Source of the DNA: Atrina japonica
Taxonomy: Eukaryota > Mollusca > Bivalvia > Pterioida > Pinnidae
NCBI GenBank assembly: GCA_030159075.1
Contig: BROG01000398.1
Location: 272,501 to 336,500 of the forward strand
Length of the DNA: 64,000 nt
Direction of reading: 5' to 3'
Under the pieces are notes generated by a model, which worked only from the letters and a program-made list of their open reading frames with translations, was not told the origin of the DNA and did not search any database. The first letter of the stretch is position 1. Each line of letters opens with the position of its first letter. Positions 1 through 12,540 of the stretch are shown piece by piece. A program made the position numbers and the translations under genes.

Positions 1-530
1 TGTCTGTTACATCATGGCAATGTCCTCATCTAGAAAAATCAATAATGACATCATATTGACAGGTCAGACATGATCACAAGACCACAATTAGAACATTGAT
101 ATATCAAATGGTTCATGTAATATAACTTGTATGATGAAAAATGTGATAAACGTAGGTAAAAGCCCTCGTTAAGTGAGTTCAGTGTACTTACAGCATAATT
201 CTTATGTAAATTCATTAAATCATACAATACATGGTAACATCTCCTTTCGTCCACTTGTGACCAGTGTAATGGCCTTCCATAATTGAGTTTTTAATTGACA
301 TTTTTTTGACGTATTATTCTGTAAGTTGTTGACATATTGGTGTTGTTAGGTGAGATCGGGTGGAATGGCCGGATGATGTTTCATTTTACAATGAGCATTG
401 ATGGAAGTCAATAAAATGACGATTTGATACATTGTACGTTGGTTAATGTTAATATTGATAAGTAACATTTTCTGATAAAGAAATCTTTTTACTAGTAAAA
501 TGTGCGTAATCATTATCCTATCATAATTCT
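1..530. other. AT-rich unique sequence, no gene seen
   Basis: No repeat unit, transposon end or credible open frame is visible. The only open frame (51-254, minus, 67 codons) is short and has no recognisable motif. Confidence 0.5.
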
Positions 531-900
531 AAACAGCTCTAGGACTGATATCTGGTTATATGATATTAATTGTTTGAGATAATATATGATATTTTTATAT
601 CTACAAATATTACAAATCATATCAGATGATATCTGTATATACTTGATTTGATATCAGATGATATCTGTATATACTTGATTTGATATCAGTAAAAGACAAC
701 TCTAGAACTGATATTTAGTATACGATATCAGTGTTTAAGTTGATATCTGATATAACTACAAACTTTACAAATGATATCAGATGATATCTGTACTTGCCTG
801 ATTTGATATCTGTAAAAACAATTATAGACACATGATGTGGAGGTTATGTCATATTATGTCTATGGATGATATCTGATATTGTGAATATATATTAAAGATA
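530..900. repeat. GATATC-rich degenerate repeat
   Basis: The palindrome GATATC and its variants recur about every 15-40 bases. A segment of about 40 bp containing GATATCAGATGATATCTG is duplicated in tandem near 625-690, and a longer segment of about 130-180 bp is loosely repeated (about 540-690 and 695-820). The word composition resembles the 118-bp array at 2440-3515, so the two may be related. The function, if any, is unknown. Confidence 0.6.
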
Positions 901-1885
901 TCAGTAATGGCATACCTGTCAAGTCTACCAATTTCGGCGGTAGTCTACCAATTTTTCTATTCATCTACCGCTTGTCTACCACGGAGAAAAAATCTACCGA
1001 TTTCTACCGATTTTTCTAATTTGATGAGTTGTCAGTAATAACAGTAAACACATTTATATAACCTCAATAATCTTTTTTTTTTCTTTTTAAATTCTTTATC
1101 AAATCTCTTCTTTTTTTTTTTTTGAGTGAACTATTCAGTCATCATTTGTTGTTTTATCTTATCAATTAATGAAAAAGGTACAATATGAAGATAAAAACCT
1201 TCAAATGAATATTTGGTAATAAATGTTCAAATCTAAAAAAAAAATTTATAATAATAATAATAAATGAATAAATCAAGCCTTTGACTTTAAAAATTTTCAT
1301 ACTTCCAAATATTTAGCAATCAAACTGAGATTATATTTCTTCCAGGTAAGTCTAGTTATTTATTTTCTGCATTCCAAATCCAACTGGTATATTAGAATAT
1401 TCAGAATTTAGTATTTTTTAAAATTTGTTATAACTAATTAAGAAATACTAAATTTTAAACATTCTAATATAACACAATGACCATGACATAATTTTGAGTC
1501 TCCCAAGCTGTGTGTGTACATGTATATATTACATGTATTAAAACTTCAAAATGAAGCCTATATCTATTCCTTATAAATTGCAAGGTCGACTAGAAAATTA
1601 TATCATCAATATTATTGACAATAATTCCCTCTTAGATGCATAAAAAGGCAGATATTGAAATTTGAAATTACAATTTTTTTCTTGTTATTTCTGAAGGGGG
1701 GCACCCCTCCCGTACCCTCCCCCTTTTACTTATTTCGATGCAACTGGTACACGCATATATATGAGAACAATAACGCAATCGTAAAAAGTTCAACCATTGT
1801 ACGCATTTTCTACCCTAGACAAATTTCCTAATGTTGTTACAGGTATGTAATGGTGATATTTATATCTATCTAGAAACTTGAAATG
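900..1885. other. AT-rich sequence with short TCTACC repeats
   Basis: Around 915-1015 the word TCTACCAATTT or TCTACCGATTT recurs several times. The rest holds poly-T and ATA runs and no coding signal. Confidence 0.4.
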
Positions 1886-2415
1886 TCCTCTATGGCTGAG
1901 TGGTTAGAGCATGACATGCTGAACCGCAACGTCCCTCACTTCCTGTCAGTGCAGGTTTGAACCCCACTGGAACCTTAGCTGATTGTTGTGAGGAAGTTTG
2001 CCAGTTTACTTGGCTGGTGGTCACTTCCTGGATAAATTGTAACCAGTTTCTCTCCTCCACTATTAAAAAAATTCCACTACCATGAAAACTCACAACCATA
2101 CAAATTCACTACCATACAAATTCACTACCATAAAAATTCACTACCATAAAAATTCACTACCATAAAAATTCCACTACCATGAAAACTCACAACCATACAA
2201 ATTCACTACCATACAAATTCACTACCATAAAAATTCACTACCATAAAAATTCACTACCATAAAAATTTCACTACCATGAAAACTCACAACCATACAAATT
2301 CACTACCATACAAATTCACTACCATAAAAATTCCACTCCCATACAAATTCACTACCATACAAATTCACTACCATATAGCTGAAAAACTTGTTGAGTGTGA
2401 CGTAAAATACTATTC
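1886..2415 (+). mobile_element. tRNA-derived SINE interrupted by a minisatellite
   Basis: The head (about 1890-1970) resembles a tRNA: an A-box-like TGGCTGAGTGGTTAGAGC and a B-box-like GGTTTGAACCC. The body contains AGGAAGTTTGCCAGTTTACT and a CTCTCCTCCACTATT stretch. The tail, TTGTTGAGTGTGACGTAAAA, is at about 2385-2410. Body and tail are separated by a 16-bp minisatellite. The same body and tail motifs occur in the copies at 17973-18345 (minus), 47888-48000 and 58395-58590. Polymerase III transcription would be expected for an intact SINE, but this copy is degenerate. Confidence 0.75.
2060..2378. repeat. 16-bp minisatellite inside a SINE
   Basis: About 19-20 copies of a 16-bp unit (AATTCACTACCATAAA and variants). 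A six-unit pattern marked by TTCCACTACCATG or TTTCACTACCATG recurs about every 97 bp (2072, 2169, 2266), so there is a short higher-order repeat. The unit resembles the SINE motif CACTRCTACCATA at the same point in the copy at 47890-48000. Confidence 0.85.
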
Positions 2416-2439
2416 AAAATTAAAATAAAGAAACTTGAA

Positions 2440-3515
2440 ATTGAGTATTGAGATATCTTCCTCTTATAGTAATGATATCAGATATTTTACATTCATATTA
2501 AAGATATCAATAACAGTGATATCTGTTGTAGGACTATCTAGAAACTTGAAAGATGAAATTGAGTATTGAGATATCTACATCTAATAGTAATGATATCAGA
2601 TATTTTACATTCATATTAAAGATATCAATAACAGTGATATCTGTTATAGGACTATCTAGAAACTTGAAAGATGAAATTGAGTTTTGAGATATCTACATCT
2701 AATAGTAATGATATCAGATATTTTACATTCATATTAAAGATATCAATAACAGTGATATCTGTTATGGGACTATCTAGAAACTTGAAAGATGAAATTGAGT
2801 TTTGAGATATCTACATCTAATAGTAATGATATCAGATATTTTACATTCATATTAAAGATATCAATAACTGTGATATCTGTTATAGGACTATCTAGAAACT
2901 TGAAAGATGAAATTGAGTTTTGAGATATCTACATCTAATAGTAATGATATCAGATATTTTACATTCATATTAAAGATATCAATAACTGTGATATCTGTTA
3001 TAGGACTATCTAGAAACTTGAAAGATGAAATTGAGTATTGAAATATCTACATCTAATAGTAATGATATCAGATATTTTACATTCATATTAAAGATGTCAA
3101 TAACTGTGATATCTGTTATAGGACTATCTAGAAACTTGAAAGATGAAATTGAGTTTTGAGATATCTACATCTAATAGTAATGATATCAGATATTTTACAT
3201 TCATATTAAAGATATCAATAACTGTGATATCTGTTATAGGACTATCTAGAAACTTGAAAGATGAAATTGAATATTGAAATATCTACATCTAGTAGTAATG
3301 ATATAAGATATTTTACATTCATATTAAAGATATCAATAACTGTGATATCTGTTATAGGACTATCTAGAAACTTGAAAGATGAAGTTGAGTTTTGAGATAT
3401 CTACATCTAGTAGTAATGATATCAGATATTTTACATTCATATTAAAGATATCAATAACTGTGGTATCTGTTATAGGACTATCTAGAAACTTGAAAGATGA
3501 AATTGAGTATTATGA
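2440..3515. repeat. 118-bp minisatellite rich in GATATC palindromes
   Basis: About nine copies of a 118-bp unit. The marker GGACTATCTAGAAACTTG recurs at 2531, 2649, 2767 and onward. Each unit carries several GATATC or AGATATC palindromes. Copies differ by only a few substitutions, so the array looks recent or homogenised. The final copy (about 3480-3515) is partial. Confidence 0.9.
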
Positions 3516-4987
3516 TATATAAAAAGGTGTTGATGTTCATGGATTCTCGAGATATCTAAATATAACAGAAATAAATATATTTTGTGAAAACTGCTTGAGA
3601 AACCAAGGTTTTGCACTTTTTCAATTGCAATTGATTAACTTAACCTTACTATTTGTATATAAACACCCCACTAGACCTGACCTTATTTTAACAAGATATA
3701 TAGGAATATAAGACTCTTAATGCCTGTGTATAGCTCTTATTTGTTATTGTACATTAAAGTGATATAAGCTGTCACAATGATGATTTTTGTTCCCTAACCT
3801 ATAGTCGAGAATATGATAAAACGTGTATTCAAATACGTTATCAAACACGTGAAACATTGTTAAAGATCTTATTTTGGAAGTTTTTTGTTTTATTAGAATT
3901 TAAGTTTTCCCGTACCTTAAAAAATTCAGCTGTATTTCCATATGCATTGATTTTTCAGATGAACTCTTTCTCCATATCAAATGTACTTTGTAATTCAGTC
4001 GGGGGGTCTTGTTTTTTTATGTGCTTGGTCTATCAGCAATCTCAGCCTTTTTACACAATCCGCGTATTTTTATGTGTTTTATATTTGATTTTAAAATACA
4101 GGATGTGAATTTATTGAAAAATGCATGTATTATGTAAAATATGTGCTTTTCAATGCTTTTTTAAATATCTGAAGAAAATCGGATGAATATATGAATAAAA
4201 ATATCAGGTCACTAAAAGAAATTTTTCCAATCTTTAATGTTACCCTGTAAGCTGACATTGCCAAAACTGTGAAAACTGCATACCTCATGTTTTACAATCA
4301 TGCCTCCATGTCCGGCGGAGGCAGTTCATGATCATATATGTCAAGAATGATAAAGCCGAGAATGCGACAAGTTAAAAATTGGTGTCGAGATCACCTGGCA
4401 TGTGGAATTTTTCAGAAACGAATGTTTTGAAATGACGGAAAAGACCAACTTTGCCCAATTTAGGAATGAAATGATGATGTACTAAATAAACGCAAAGGGT
4501 AATAAGAATAGAATTTATATTAACTGTGAATAGCACATGCTAATTGGACACTCAGTAATCTTCGTAAAAAAATACCAAAAGTTAATTTGCAATGCTCAAA
4601 GTAATGGCTGACAAACAATAACTGATATTAAGGTTTACATTTGACATTATTGTTGCAATTATACACATGCATTTGTTATCCTAACCACCAGATGGTCTCT
4701 TTGGGATATATACGAGATAAAATATTACATAAAATGGGCATGTAAAATTTTTCACCTACGACAGCTCATATCGCTTTAAGTACTAGTAGTAAACATAGAA
4801 AGTAATCAAAGTAATATTTTTTTGGTAAACACAGGTAATGCCCCTTTAAGACATTTTTATCAACGCCACCCTACGTCAAGTCTTGAGGTATTTTAAATTA
4901 TTTTCAAATAAAATCTTGCTAGATTATGAAAACGTATAACTGCTACATTTAAAAAGATAAATCATGACACATACAAAAATAAATTAC
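3516..4987. other. AT-rich unique sequence, no gene seen
   Basis: No transposon end or tandem structure is visible. An open frame at 3857-4108 (plus, 83 codons) is hydrophobic and cysteine-rich, has no recognisable motif, and is probably chance. Confidence 0.4.
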
Positions 4988-5697
4988 GTCTATGCATACG
5001 TTGAAATTCTGCCCCAATTTGAAGTGACTTTTTTGGGGGGTAAAATTAGGGGCAGAAGTCCTCCCATATACTTTCTTCGTAGCAAGATACTGTGACATTT
5101 TCACAGCAACATATTGATCTTTTTATCTATTTATCAGTGCTGTCGAAATTTAGTAATTTGCTTACCTTGCTATTATTTTTCAAAAATCCATTGCTTTAAA
5201 GTTGTGTCATGTCATAATTCCATGTATTTAAGATGTCAATTCAAGCTAACCATCAGGTTTATTTACTTATCCTCCTGTTTTCCATTTTGAACATAAATAA
5301 ATCTAAGATGTTTGCTGATTTGTTGATCATAAATGCATATTCATTGTTATCGTAAAGTCAACCAATCAGAGAACATGTTAGATTTTCTTATGTTCAGAAT
5401 GGAAAACAGGACATGTAAATAAAACTGATGGGTGACTTGAACTCGCATCTTAAATGAATGGAATTATGTCATGACACAACGAAATGACAATAGATTTTTG
5501 AAATAAAAGATAAGGTAAGCAAATTACCAAATTTCAGATGACAATGATAAGAAATAAATAGTTTAATAGATTGATTGGTTGCTGTGAAATTGTCGCATAT
5601 GGGAGCACTTCTGCCCCTGATTTTACCCCCCCCCCCAAAAAAAAAAAAAAGGAACTTAAAATTAAAATAAGGGCAGAATTTTCGCCGAGTCTATGCA
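4988..5697. mobile_element. Foldback (long-TIR) DNA transposon, MULE-like, non-autonomous
   Basis: The region 4997-5688 is an imperfect palindrome: the arm at about 4997-5308 is the reverse complement of about 5379-5688, with a loop of about 70 bp. Both ends contain AATTCTGCCC close to the tip. It is flanked by the identical 9-bp direct repeat GTCTATGCA at 4988-4996 and 5689-5697, which reads as a target-site duplication. Long inverted arms with a 9-bp duplication fit Mutator-like foldback elements; the superfamily is inferred. No transposase frame is present. The arms have diverged by indels, including different poly-C/poly-A runs near 5625-5650. Confidence 0.75.
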
Positions 5698-5714
5698 CTG
5701 CTTTTGAGTAGTCA

Positions 5715-5819
5715 TAAAGACCTGACCTGACTTGGACATAAGTCATGAGTCCTAATTCTTTGTAAAATGGTACTAAGTGTGGACCTAAGACTTTAAACCT
5801 TTCGTAAAATGGGCCCCAG
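5715..5819 (-). mobile_element. Fragment of a CAGGGGCCCGTTTTACG MITE
   Basis: The right edge, TTTCGTAAAATGGGCCCCAG, is the reverse complement of the terminus of the foldback MITE at 12250-12402. The fragment lies directly against the MULE-like foldback element. Its left end is not recognisable. Confidence 0.5.
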
Positions 5820-6499
5820 ATCACTAAATCACAAGTAGAAATGTCAAGTCAAAATTAATATGTACAGAGTGAGGTCATTAGGTCAAAGCTGAAGGTCAAA
5901 GTGGGCATTTGTGGTAGATGACATCTCAGCTGTTTGAATCATTTATATTTGGTGAGGATTTAGATAAGGAATTTAAATCATTGTTATTACCCATAAATCT
6001 GAATTTTAAGTTGTTTTTTTTTAGTGAGGAAGAGAAATTAGATAGGTTTGAAGTCAATAAAATATCATTTCCTGCTCAATAAGACTCTCCATGATAAATT
6101 TTTATTTTCATAATTGAAACAGATGTAATTGATATGTTTGTTTCGGGTGTATACAAAAAAGTTGAGAGCTATCCGAGATATGACAAATTTCAGCTGCTAT
6201 CAATGTCATTTAGCAGATATTGACAACTTAAATGTTATACAGTAATTCGTACCAACACGAAATTTGTAACTTTGATCTGAATTTCCTCAAGAAACACAAT
6301 ATCTGTTTTAGCTTAAGTATTCTCAAGAACTGAAATTGTGCTCTCAAAATCCAATTTGAAATGAACATCGATTTCCTTTTGATTTCCCGTAAACCAGACA
6401 TGTTATCGTGGTTATATTTTACCCAGCTACTTACCAGGGATTTGTAGTGTAGGCACACAATATTCTTTCCTTTAAAGGTATGAAAATAAAACTAGAATA
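5820..6499. other. AT-rich unique sequence, no gene seen
   Basis: No repeat or coding signal is visible. The open frame at 6228-6458 (minus) has no recognised motif. Confidence 0.4.
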
Positions 6500-6673
6500 C
6501 TTGTGGAACCTCGCCTAGAGACCACCTCGCTCAAGAAACCACCTCACATTTCAAACCATAATTTTCCAGTCTCTTGATAGCTATTGAATCTGTACAGAAC
6601 CTCATTTTAGAGACCACCTCTCTAATCAGACCACTTTAAGTCAGTAAATGGTCTTGGTTCTGAGGTTCCACTG
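6500..6673. mobile_element. pogo-like MITE
   Basis: It ends in GTGGAACCTCG on the left and GAGGTTCCACTG on the right, flanked by TA. It also contains internal AGAGACCACCTC repeats. Related copies in this window are at 8150-8324, 21425-22441, 48284-48457 and 50623-51020. TA flanks and CAGT-type ends are typical of pogo/Tc1-mariner-derived MITEs; assignment to pogo is inference. Confidence 0.6.
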
Positions 6674-6737
6674 TATTTTGGTTTGGTCTAATTGTAAATG
6701 TCAGTCCCAGGCATAAGTCTAAATAATGTCTCCATTA

Positions 6738-6950
6738 ACCCATCAACCCCTGAAGTCACATTTAAACCTGCCAATTTCAAAGAATGGTTAAGTCTACTGT
6801 CATAATCTAGGGGTATAAAAATTACAATAAATTTTTCATAATAATTTTACATGCAATATAAACTTGTTTCCTCTGAATTATGACAGTAGATCATACTATT
6901 TATTGATCTGGGTGAGTCTAAATGTGACTGCAGGGGTGGATGAGTAAAAG
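6738..6950. mobile_element. Palindromic TTAAC MITE
   Basis: The left edge is TTAACCCATCAACCCCTG and the right edge is CAGGGGTGGATGAGTAAA, an imperfect inverted repeat. Inside it, CACATTT and AAATGTGAC are mirrored. Related fragments lie at about 12059-12160, 17900-17970, 20678-20755, 48482-48560 and 58618-58710, making a dispersed family of about six copies here. Confidence 0.55.
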
Positions 6951-8149
6951 TGAAAAGTTTGTGACCACATGTAAAACATTTATGTTACAAACATAAAAAT
7001 AAGGCTTAAACAAACCCAATGCAAGAGTTCCAGTCTTGAACTAGATGGCCACTCTAAATTGTGAGCCTTGCAGACCTAAAGAATAATATCATGCGATTGG
7101 TAAAACAAATCCTCAAGACGGTTGTTTCTGTCATGACTTCATCTAAAACTAATGACTTTGTATAAGTGAAAAATTATCGGCAAAATATAAAACAAAGAAA
7201 AGTGAAAAATATGAATGAAACTTGATGAAAATGCTCATCAGATACGTGCAATTTGTTTATGTGACAATGTACTTTAAATGATGTTGCTGGTGTTATCTAC
7301 ACTTTGAGGTCACATGGAACCTTGAGTACCAACTGAACTGGTTAAGCACTGACAGTACACAAGAATGACTTACATGTTTGTGTCATAACAATAATGAAAT
7401 GAACGCAGTTCCTGAAACTGACCCAACCGAAGTATGAAAGTGAGTACATTTCCCCTCCATTATGACTATCATATCTGTCAACACTGGATTTTTTTGTAAT
7501 CACAATTGAATTTTTGTGCCCTTTTTGTACTTAAGAAATCTGACAGGAAGACAACGTCTGTGTGGTTTTACTAGATGAACAGTGTTGCAGTCGGAAATGA
7601 TTGATTCTGTATTAACGAAACCCAAGTCCATTGCAAAAAGACAATAAAATGAAGTAGATGTATTTGTTTAACATGTTGCACAACAATAGTTATAACGTAA
7701 GAACTTGTTTTTCTGTACTAAATATAGGAATCATTGGCTGTCAGCTTTTTGTGATAATTTGGTTTTTTAGTACCATGTATTATGTATTTGTATACGTGTT
7801 TCTACAATGTACTTTGAAGCACCATATGTAATTGATTTTGCTATTAAAGTCGTTTTAAGGAACACATCCTATTGTATTCATCATTGCTGTATAGTGAGAG
7901 ATTATGGCCTATCTTAGATTGCAGAAGTAATGAAGTTGGCTAAAAACCTAGAAAACTTTTGTCGATTAGACAACTGATGCACCAACAGATTGTAGTGTGT
8001 AAAATTACATCTGCGTTTTACGTTATGGCTGTTTTATGTCCTCTCAAGAATTGTTCTCTTATATGGAAGAAAACAGCAGCTGCAGACTAATGTAGCAAAC
8101 TCCCGACTGTTGTCTTTTTTAGCAATGGATTAATGTAACAAATGCAGGA
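6951..8149. other. AT-rich unique sequence, no gene seen
   Basis: No tandem structure, transposon end or coding signal that I can support. Confidence 0.4.
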
Positions 8150-8324
8150 CATTGGAACCTGTATTGAGAGACCACCCCTTCTGCCACAAAAATGTCAACA
8201 TTACAGGTGGTCTCTCAAAAGAGGTTTTATTTAAAGGATTATTGAAGATGTGGTTTTCAGAATGTGGTCTCATAAGACAGGTGGTCTTTCATCAGTGTGG
8301 TCACTCAAGACGGTTTCTTATTGT
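8150..8324. mobile_element. Degenerate pogo-like MITE
   Basis: The left end, TTGGAACCTGTATTGAGAGA, and the right end, CACTCAAGACGGTTTCTTA, are diverged forms of the termini at 21425 and 22441. The inner motifs GGTGGTCTCTC and AAGACAGGTGGTC are shared. An open frame over it (8152-8388) is incidental. Confidence 0.55.
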
Positions 8325-8383
8325 ACTGTACATATTGTACACTTCTATAGCAAACACTGTCTGTGGACTTATAAAGCAAAGGC

Positions 8384-9545
8384 AGTAGTATGGACTTACA
8401 TAGTAAACACTATATGTAGACATTTGTAGCAAACACTATATGTAGACATTTGTAGCAAACACTATATGTAGACATTTGTAGCAAACACTATATGTAGACA
8501 TTTGTAGCAAACTATATGTAGACATTTGTAGCAAACTATATGTAGACATTTGTAGTAAATACTATATGTAGACATTTATAGCAAACACTATATGTAGACA
8601 TTTGTAGCAAACACTATATGTAGACATTTGTAGCAAACACTATATGTAGACATTTGTAGCAAACTATATGTAGACATTTGTAGCAAACTATATGTAGACA
8701 TTTGTAGCAAACACTATATGTAGACATTTGTAGCAAACACTATATGTAGACATTTGTAGCAAACTATATGTAGACATTTGTAGCAAACTATATGTAGACA
8801 TTTGTAGCAAACACTATATGTAGACATTTGTAGCAAACACTATATGTAGACATTTGTAGCAAACACTATATGTAGACATTTGTAGTAAACACTATATTTA
8901 GACATTTGTAGCACACACAATATGTAGACATTTGTAGCAAACACTTTATGTAGACATTTGTAGCAAACTCTTTATGTAGACATTTGTAGCAAACATTATC
9001 TGTTGACTTTTGTAGCAAACATTATCTGTGGACTTTTGTAGCAGGCATTTTCTGTGGACTTTTTTTGTAACAAACCATGTATGTGGACTTTTGTAGCAGG
9101 CATTTTCTGTGGACTTTTTTTTTTAACAAACACTGGACTTTTGTAGTAAACACTGTCTGGACTTTTGTAGCAAACACTATATGTAGACATTTGTAGAAAA
9201 CACTACTGTGGACTTTTGTAGCAAACACTGTACTGTGGCCTTTTTAGCAAACACTATCTGTGGACTTTTTTATCAATATTATAAGTGGACATTTGTAGCA
9301 AACACTATCTGTGGACTTTTGTAGCAAGCAGTACCTGTGGACTTTGGTAGCAAACACTGTACTGTGGACCTTTGTAGCAAACACTGTCTGTGGACTTCTG
9401 TAGCAAGCAGTACCTGTGGACTTTTGTAGGAAACATTATATGAGACTTTAGTAGCAAACATTATCTGTGGACTTTTGTAGCAGACATTGTACTATGGACT
9501 TTTGTAGCAGACATTGTACTATGGACTTTTATAGCAAATACACTA
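8384..9545. repeat. 26-bp minisatellite grading into a diverged 27-28-bp half
   Basis: 8384-8990 is a regular array of a 26-bp unit (core TAGACATTTGTAGCAAACAC), with some 23-bp units that lack three bases. From about 8990 to 9545 the unit drifts to GTGGACTTTTGTAGCAAACA with more indels, so one flank of the array is older or less homogenised. Minus-strand open frames here are artefacts of the repeat. Confidence 0.9.
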
Positions 9546-10020
9546 CTATGAACTTTTGTGTGAATTTCACCAGACAAACGTGACAAAGCAGACCATTTAC
9601 AAATATTACATGTGAATTGATGACTAAATCTCAGTCCCACAGCAAGTATATTATATAACATGGTATTTGGTAAATTAGAGTTAATGATTCAACTTTCCAC
9701 TAACATTTTAAGGTCACCCTTTTTATTTATTTGTGTCAGTTTCATTTTGAGCATGTTGGGTAATGTATAAAGATTGACTTTGTTAATGTTGTGAATCTAC
9801 ATGATAGTGTTTTCACTCAATTATTGTCTGATTCACCTAAAATGATGGGGTGGAGTAACATTTTGATTATCATATGGATGAGTCTACTCACTTTTCGGTT
9901 ATGCCAAGCTTTAAAGGAGAAACGTTTTATTCTGCACTGATACATGTGGGTATGATGACAAGTAGGAATGACTTCTCTAACCAGTATAATTTTAATGTTC
10001 TTATTCTTATTTCCTAAAAT
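9546..10020. other. Unique AT-rich sequence, no gene seen
   Basis: This is a spacer between two arrays. Nothing is recognised. Confidence 0.4.
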
Positions 10021-11215
10021 CTAAACTGGACAAGGACAAATATAAACAAAATACCTGATAACTTATGTGTCCAAATATAAACAACAGACCAGATAACTTA
10101 TGTGTCCAGATATAAACCAAATACCTGATAACTAATATATCCAGATATAAACCAAATACCTGATAACTAATGTGTCCAGATATAAACAAAATACCTGATA
10201 ACTTATGTGTCCAGATATAAACAAAATACCTGATAACTAATATGTCCAAATATAAACAAAATACCTGATAACTAATGTGTCCAGATATAAACAAAATACC
10301 TGATAACTAATGTGTCCAGATATAAACAAAATATCTGATAACTAATGTGTCCAGATATAAACAACAGACCTGATAACTAATGTGTCTAGATATAAACCAA
10401 ATACCTGATAACTTATGTGTCCAAATATAAACAACAGACCTGATAACTTATGTGTCCAAATATAAACAACAGACCTGATAACTAATGTGTCTAGATATAA
10501 ACAACAGACCTGATAACTTATGTGTCCAAATATAAACAACAGACCTGATAACTAATGTGTCTAGATATAAACAACAGACCTGATAACTTATGTGTCCAGA
10601 TATAAACCAAATACCTGATAACTTATGTGTCTAGATATAAACAAAATACCTGATAACTTATGTGTCCAAATATAAACAACAGACCTGATAACTTATGTGT
10701 CCAGATATAAACAAAATACCTGATAACTAATGTGTCCAAATATAAACAAAATACCTGATAACTAATGTGTCCAGATATAAACAAAATACCTGATAACTAA
10801 TGTGTCCAGATATAAACAAAATACCTGATAACTAATGTGTCCAGATATAAACAAAATACCTGATAACTAATGTGTCCAGATATAAACAAAATACCTGATA
10901 ACTAATGTGTCCAGATATAAACAAAATACCTGATAACTAATATGTCCAGATATAAACAAAATACCTAATGACTAATGTGTCCAAATATAAGCAAAACATG
11001 TTAAATTATGTGTCCAAACATAAACAAAATACCTGATGACTAATGATTCCAGATATAAATAATGCCTGATAACTAATGTGTCCAGATATAAACAAAATAC
11101 CTGATGACTAATGTGTCCAGATATAAATAATGCCTGATGTCTAATGTGTCCAGATATAAACAAAATACATGATGACTAATGTCCAGATATACGCAATACA
11201 CCTGTTGACTAATGA
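10021..11215. repeat. 35-bp minisatellite
   Basis: About 34 copies of a 35-bp unit containing GATAACTAATGTGTCCAGAT. Two variant types, ending AACAAAATACCT and AACAACAGACCT, are interleaved. The last five units (about 10970-11215) are diverged and contain deletions. Confidence 0.9.
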
Positions 11216-12055
11216 GTCCTGTAGTTTATCATATATTCCAACCATTATGCATTTAGCGAGTAAGCTATCATTGTAGTTAGTCTTTTTTATTTATCATTTC
11301 TATGACTAGAACAGAGTATGAACTTCAGTATACTGGTAGATCTTTAGCCACCATTAACACCTAAGTCAACACTTTCCCTGTCACCTGTCCATCATATGTT
11401 GTTAATCTTATTTCACTTTTGACAGCTTTTCTAGTCAACCAGCCTGAAGTATGGGATTAGCCCTCAGATGAAAGCAGATTGATCCAGGTCAAGTGAAGGC
11501 TTAAAGGCAATACAAATCAAATCTAGAGGTTAAGCATTGTTCAGACAAGGATTTTTTTCCACTATTTGTAAAGGAGTCAATAGTGGTAATCAACTTGTGT
11601 AAGGATTAATTGATTAAAATTGACAACCATGTGACACAACCATGTGACATAGTGTAGGACAATGACCTACAGCTATCAGATATTACAATATAGACTGTGA
11701 AATACAATTTTTTCCTTTGTCATGTTAGGAGTCTCATTGATTTCTGGGGTCAGAAATCTTGTTTAGGGGTTAGATTCCCAGTCTGGGTGTACATTTTTAC
11801 TTGCCTACAACAGTCAGGTTTCAGTGTTCTTTTGCACCCAGTGTTCACTTTTCACCAGCTTTAGAATGCTGTAAATTTTGACCTTTGCTATGCATGTTTG
11901 CAACTGTGGTTATTATTCTTTATTGTGCCAAGTTCAATGTTAGACATGACCATGATTTTAAGATTCATCAGAGAGATTTGTAATTTTCACTTTGTTTACT
12001 GAGCACTTAACATAGCTACTTCACTAGAGCACTTGAGATAGTTACTTCACTACCC
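11216..12055. other. Unique AT-rich sequence, no gene seen
   Basis: No repeats beyond a short ACAACCATGTGACA doublet near 11622-11650. No coding signal. Confidence 0.4.
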
Positions 12056-12160
12056 GAGTTAACTCCTCAACCCCTGAAAAACAATGGACTAATCTGTTTA
12101 TCAGTGAATTAGACCTGTCCAAATGTGTCTTTACGGTTAAATAGGTAAATTGCAGTTTAC
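12056..12160. mobile_element. TTAAC MITE copy
   Basis: GTTAACTCCTCAACCCCTGA on the left and a diverged GTGTCTTTACGGTTAAATAG on the right match the family described at 6738-6950. The inner sequence AAACAATGGACT is shared with the copy at 20678. Confidence 0.5.
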
Positions 12161-12249
12161 TAAGCAGATTCAGCCTCTGTGTAATATTGCATGCACTTTC
12201 AAGATGTTATATTGGAATCGAGAACCACACTATGGTATATTAGATAGAT

Positions 12250-12402
12250 CAGGGGCCCGTTTTACGAAAGATCCTAAGTCCTAAATCCTAACTTTTAGTC
12301 CTAACTACCTTGGCAATGCATCATTGATTAGTCAGTTCCGTGACAATTAGGACTAAACTTAGGATTTAGGACTTAAGACTTTTTTTGTAAAACGAGCCCC
12401 TG
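12250..12402. mobile_element. Foldback MITE with CAGGGGCCCG termini
   Basis: The left end CAGGGGCCCGTTTTACGAAA is mirrored by GTAAAACGAGCCCCTG on the right. Further in, TCCTAAGTCCTAAATCCTAA is mirrored by TTAGGATTTAGGACTTA, so about 50 bp of each arm can pair. No clear target duplication is visible. The ends look hAT-like, but the superfamily is not established. A fragment of the same family is at 5715-5819. Confidence 0.7.
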
Positions 12403-12540
12403 CACTCTAATTTATATAATATTCTATGCACTTTCAGGATGTTTTATAAAATACTCTGGGGTTGTGATATCAGCTGTGTTTTTCCTTCAGAATCAGACAC
12501 TTAGTAGAACTATCCAATTCAATTTGATCTGACTTTTATT

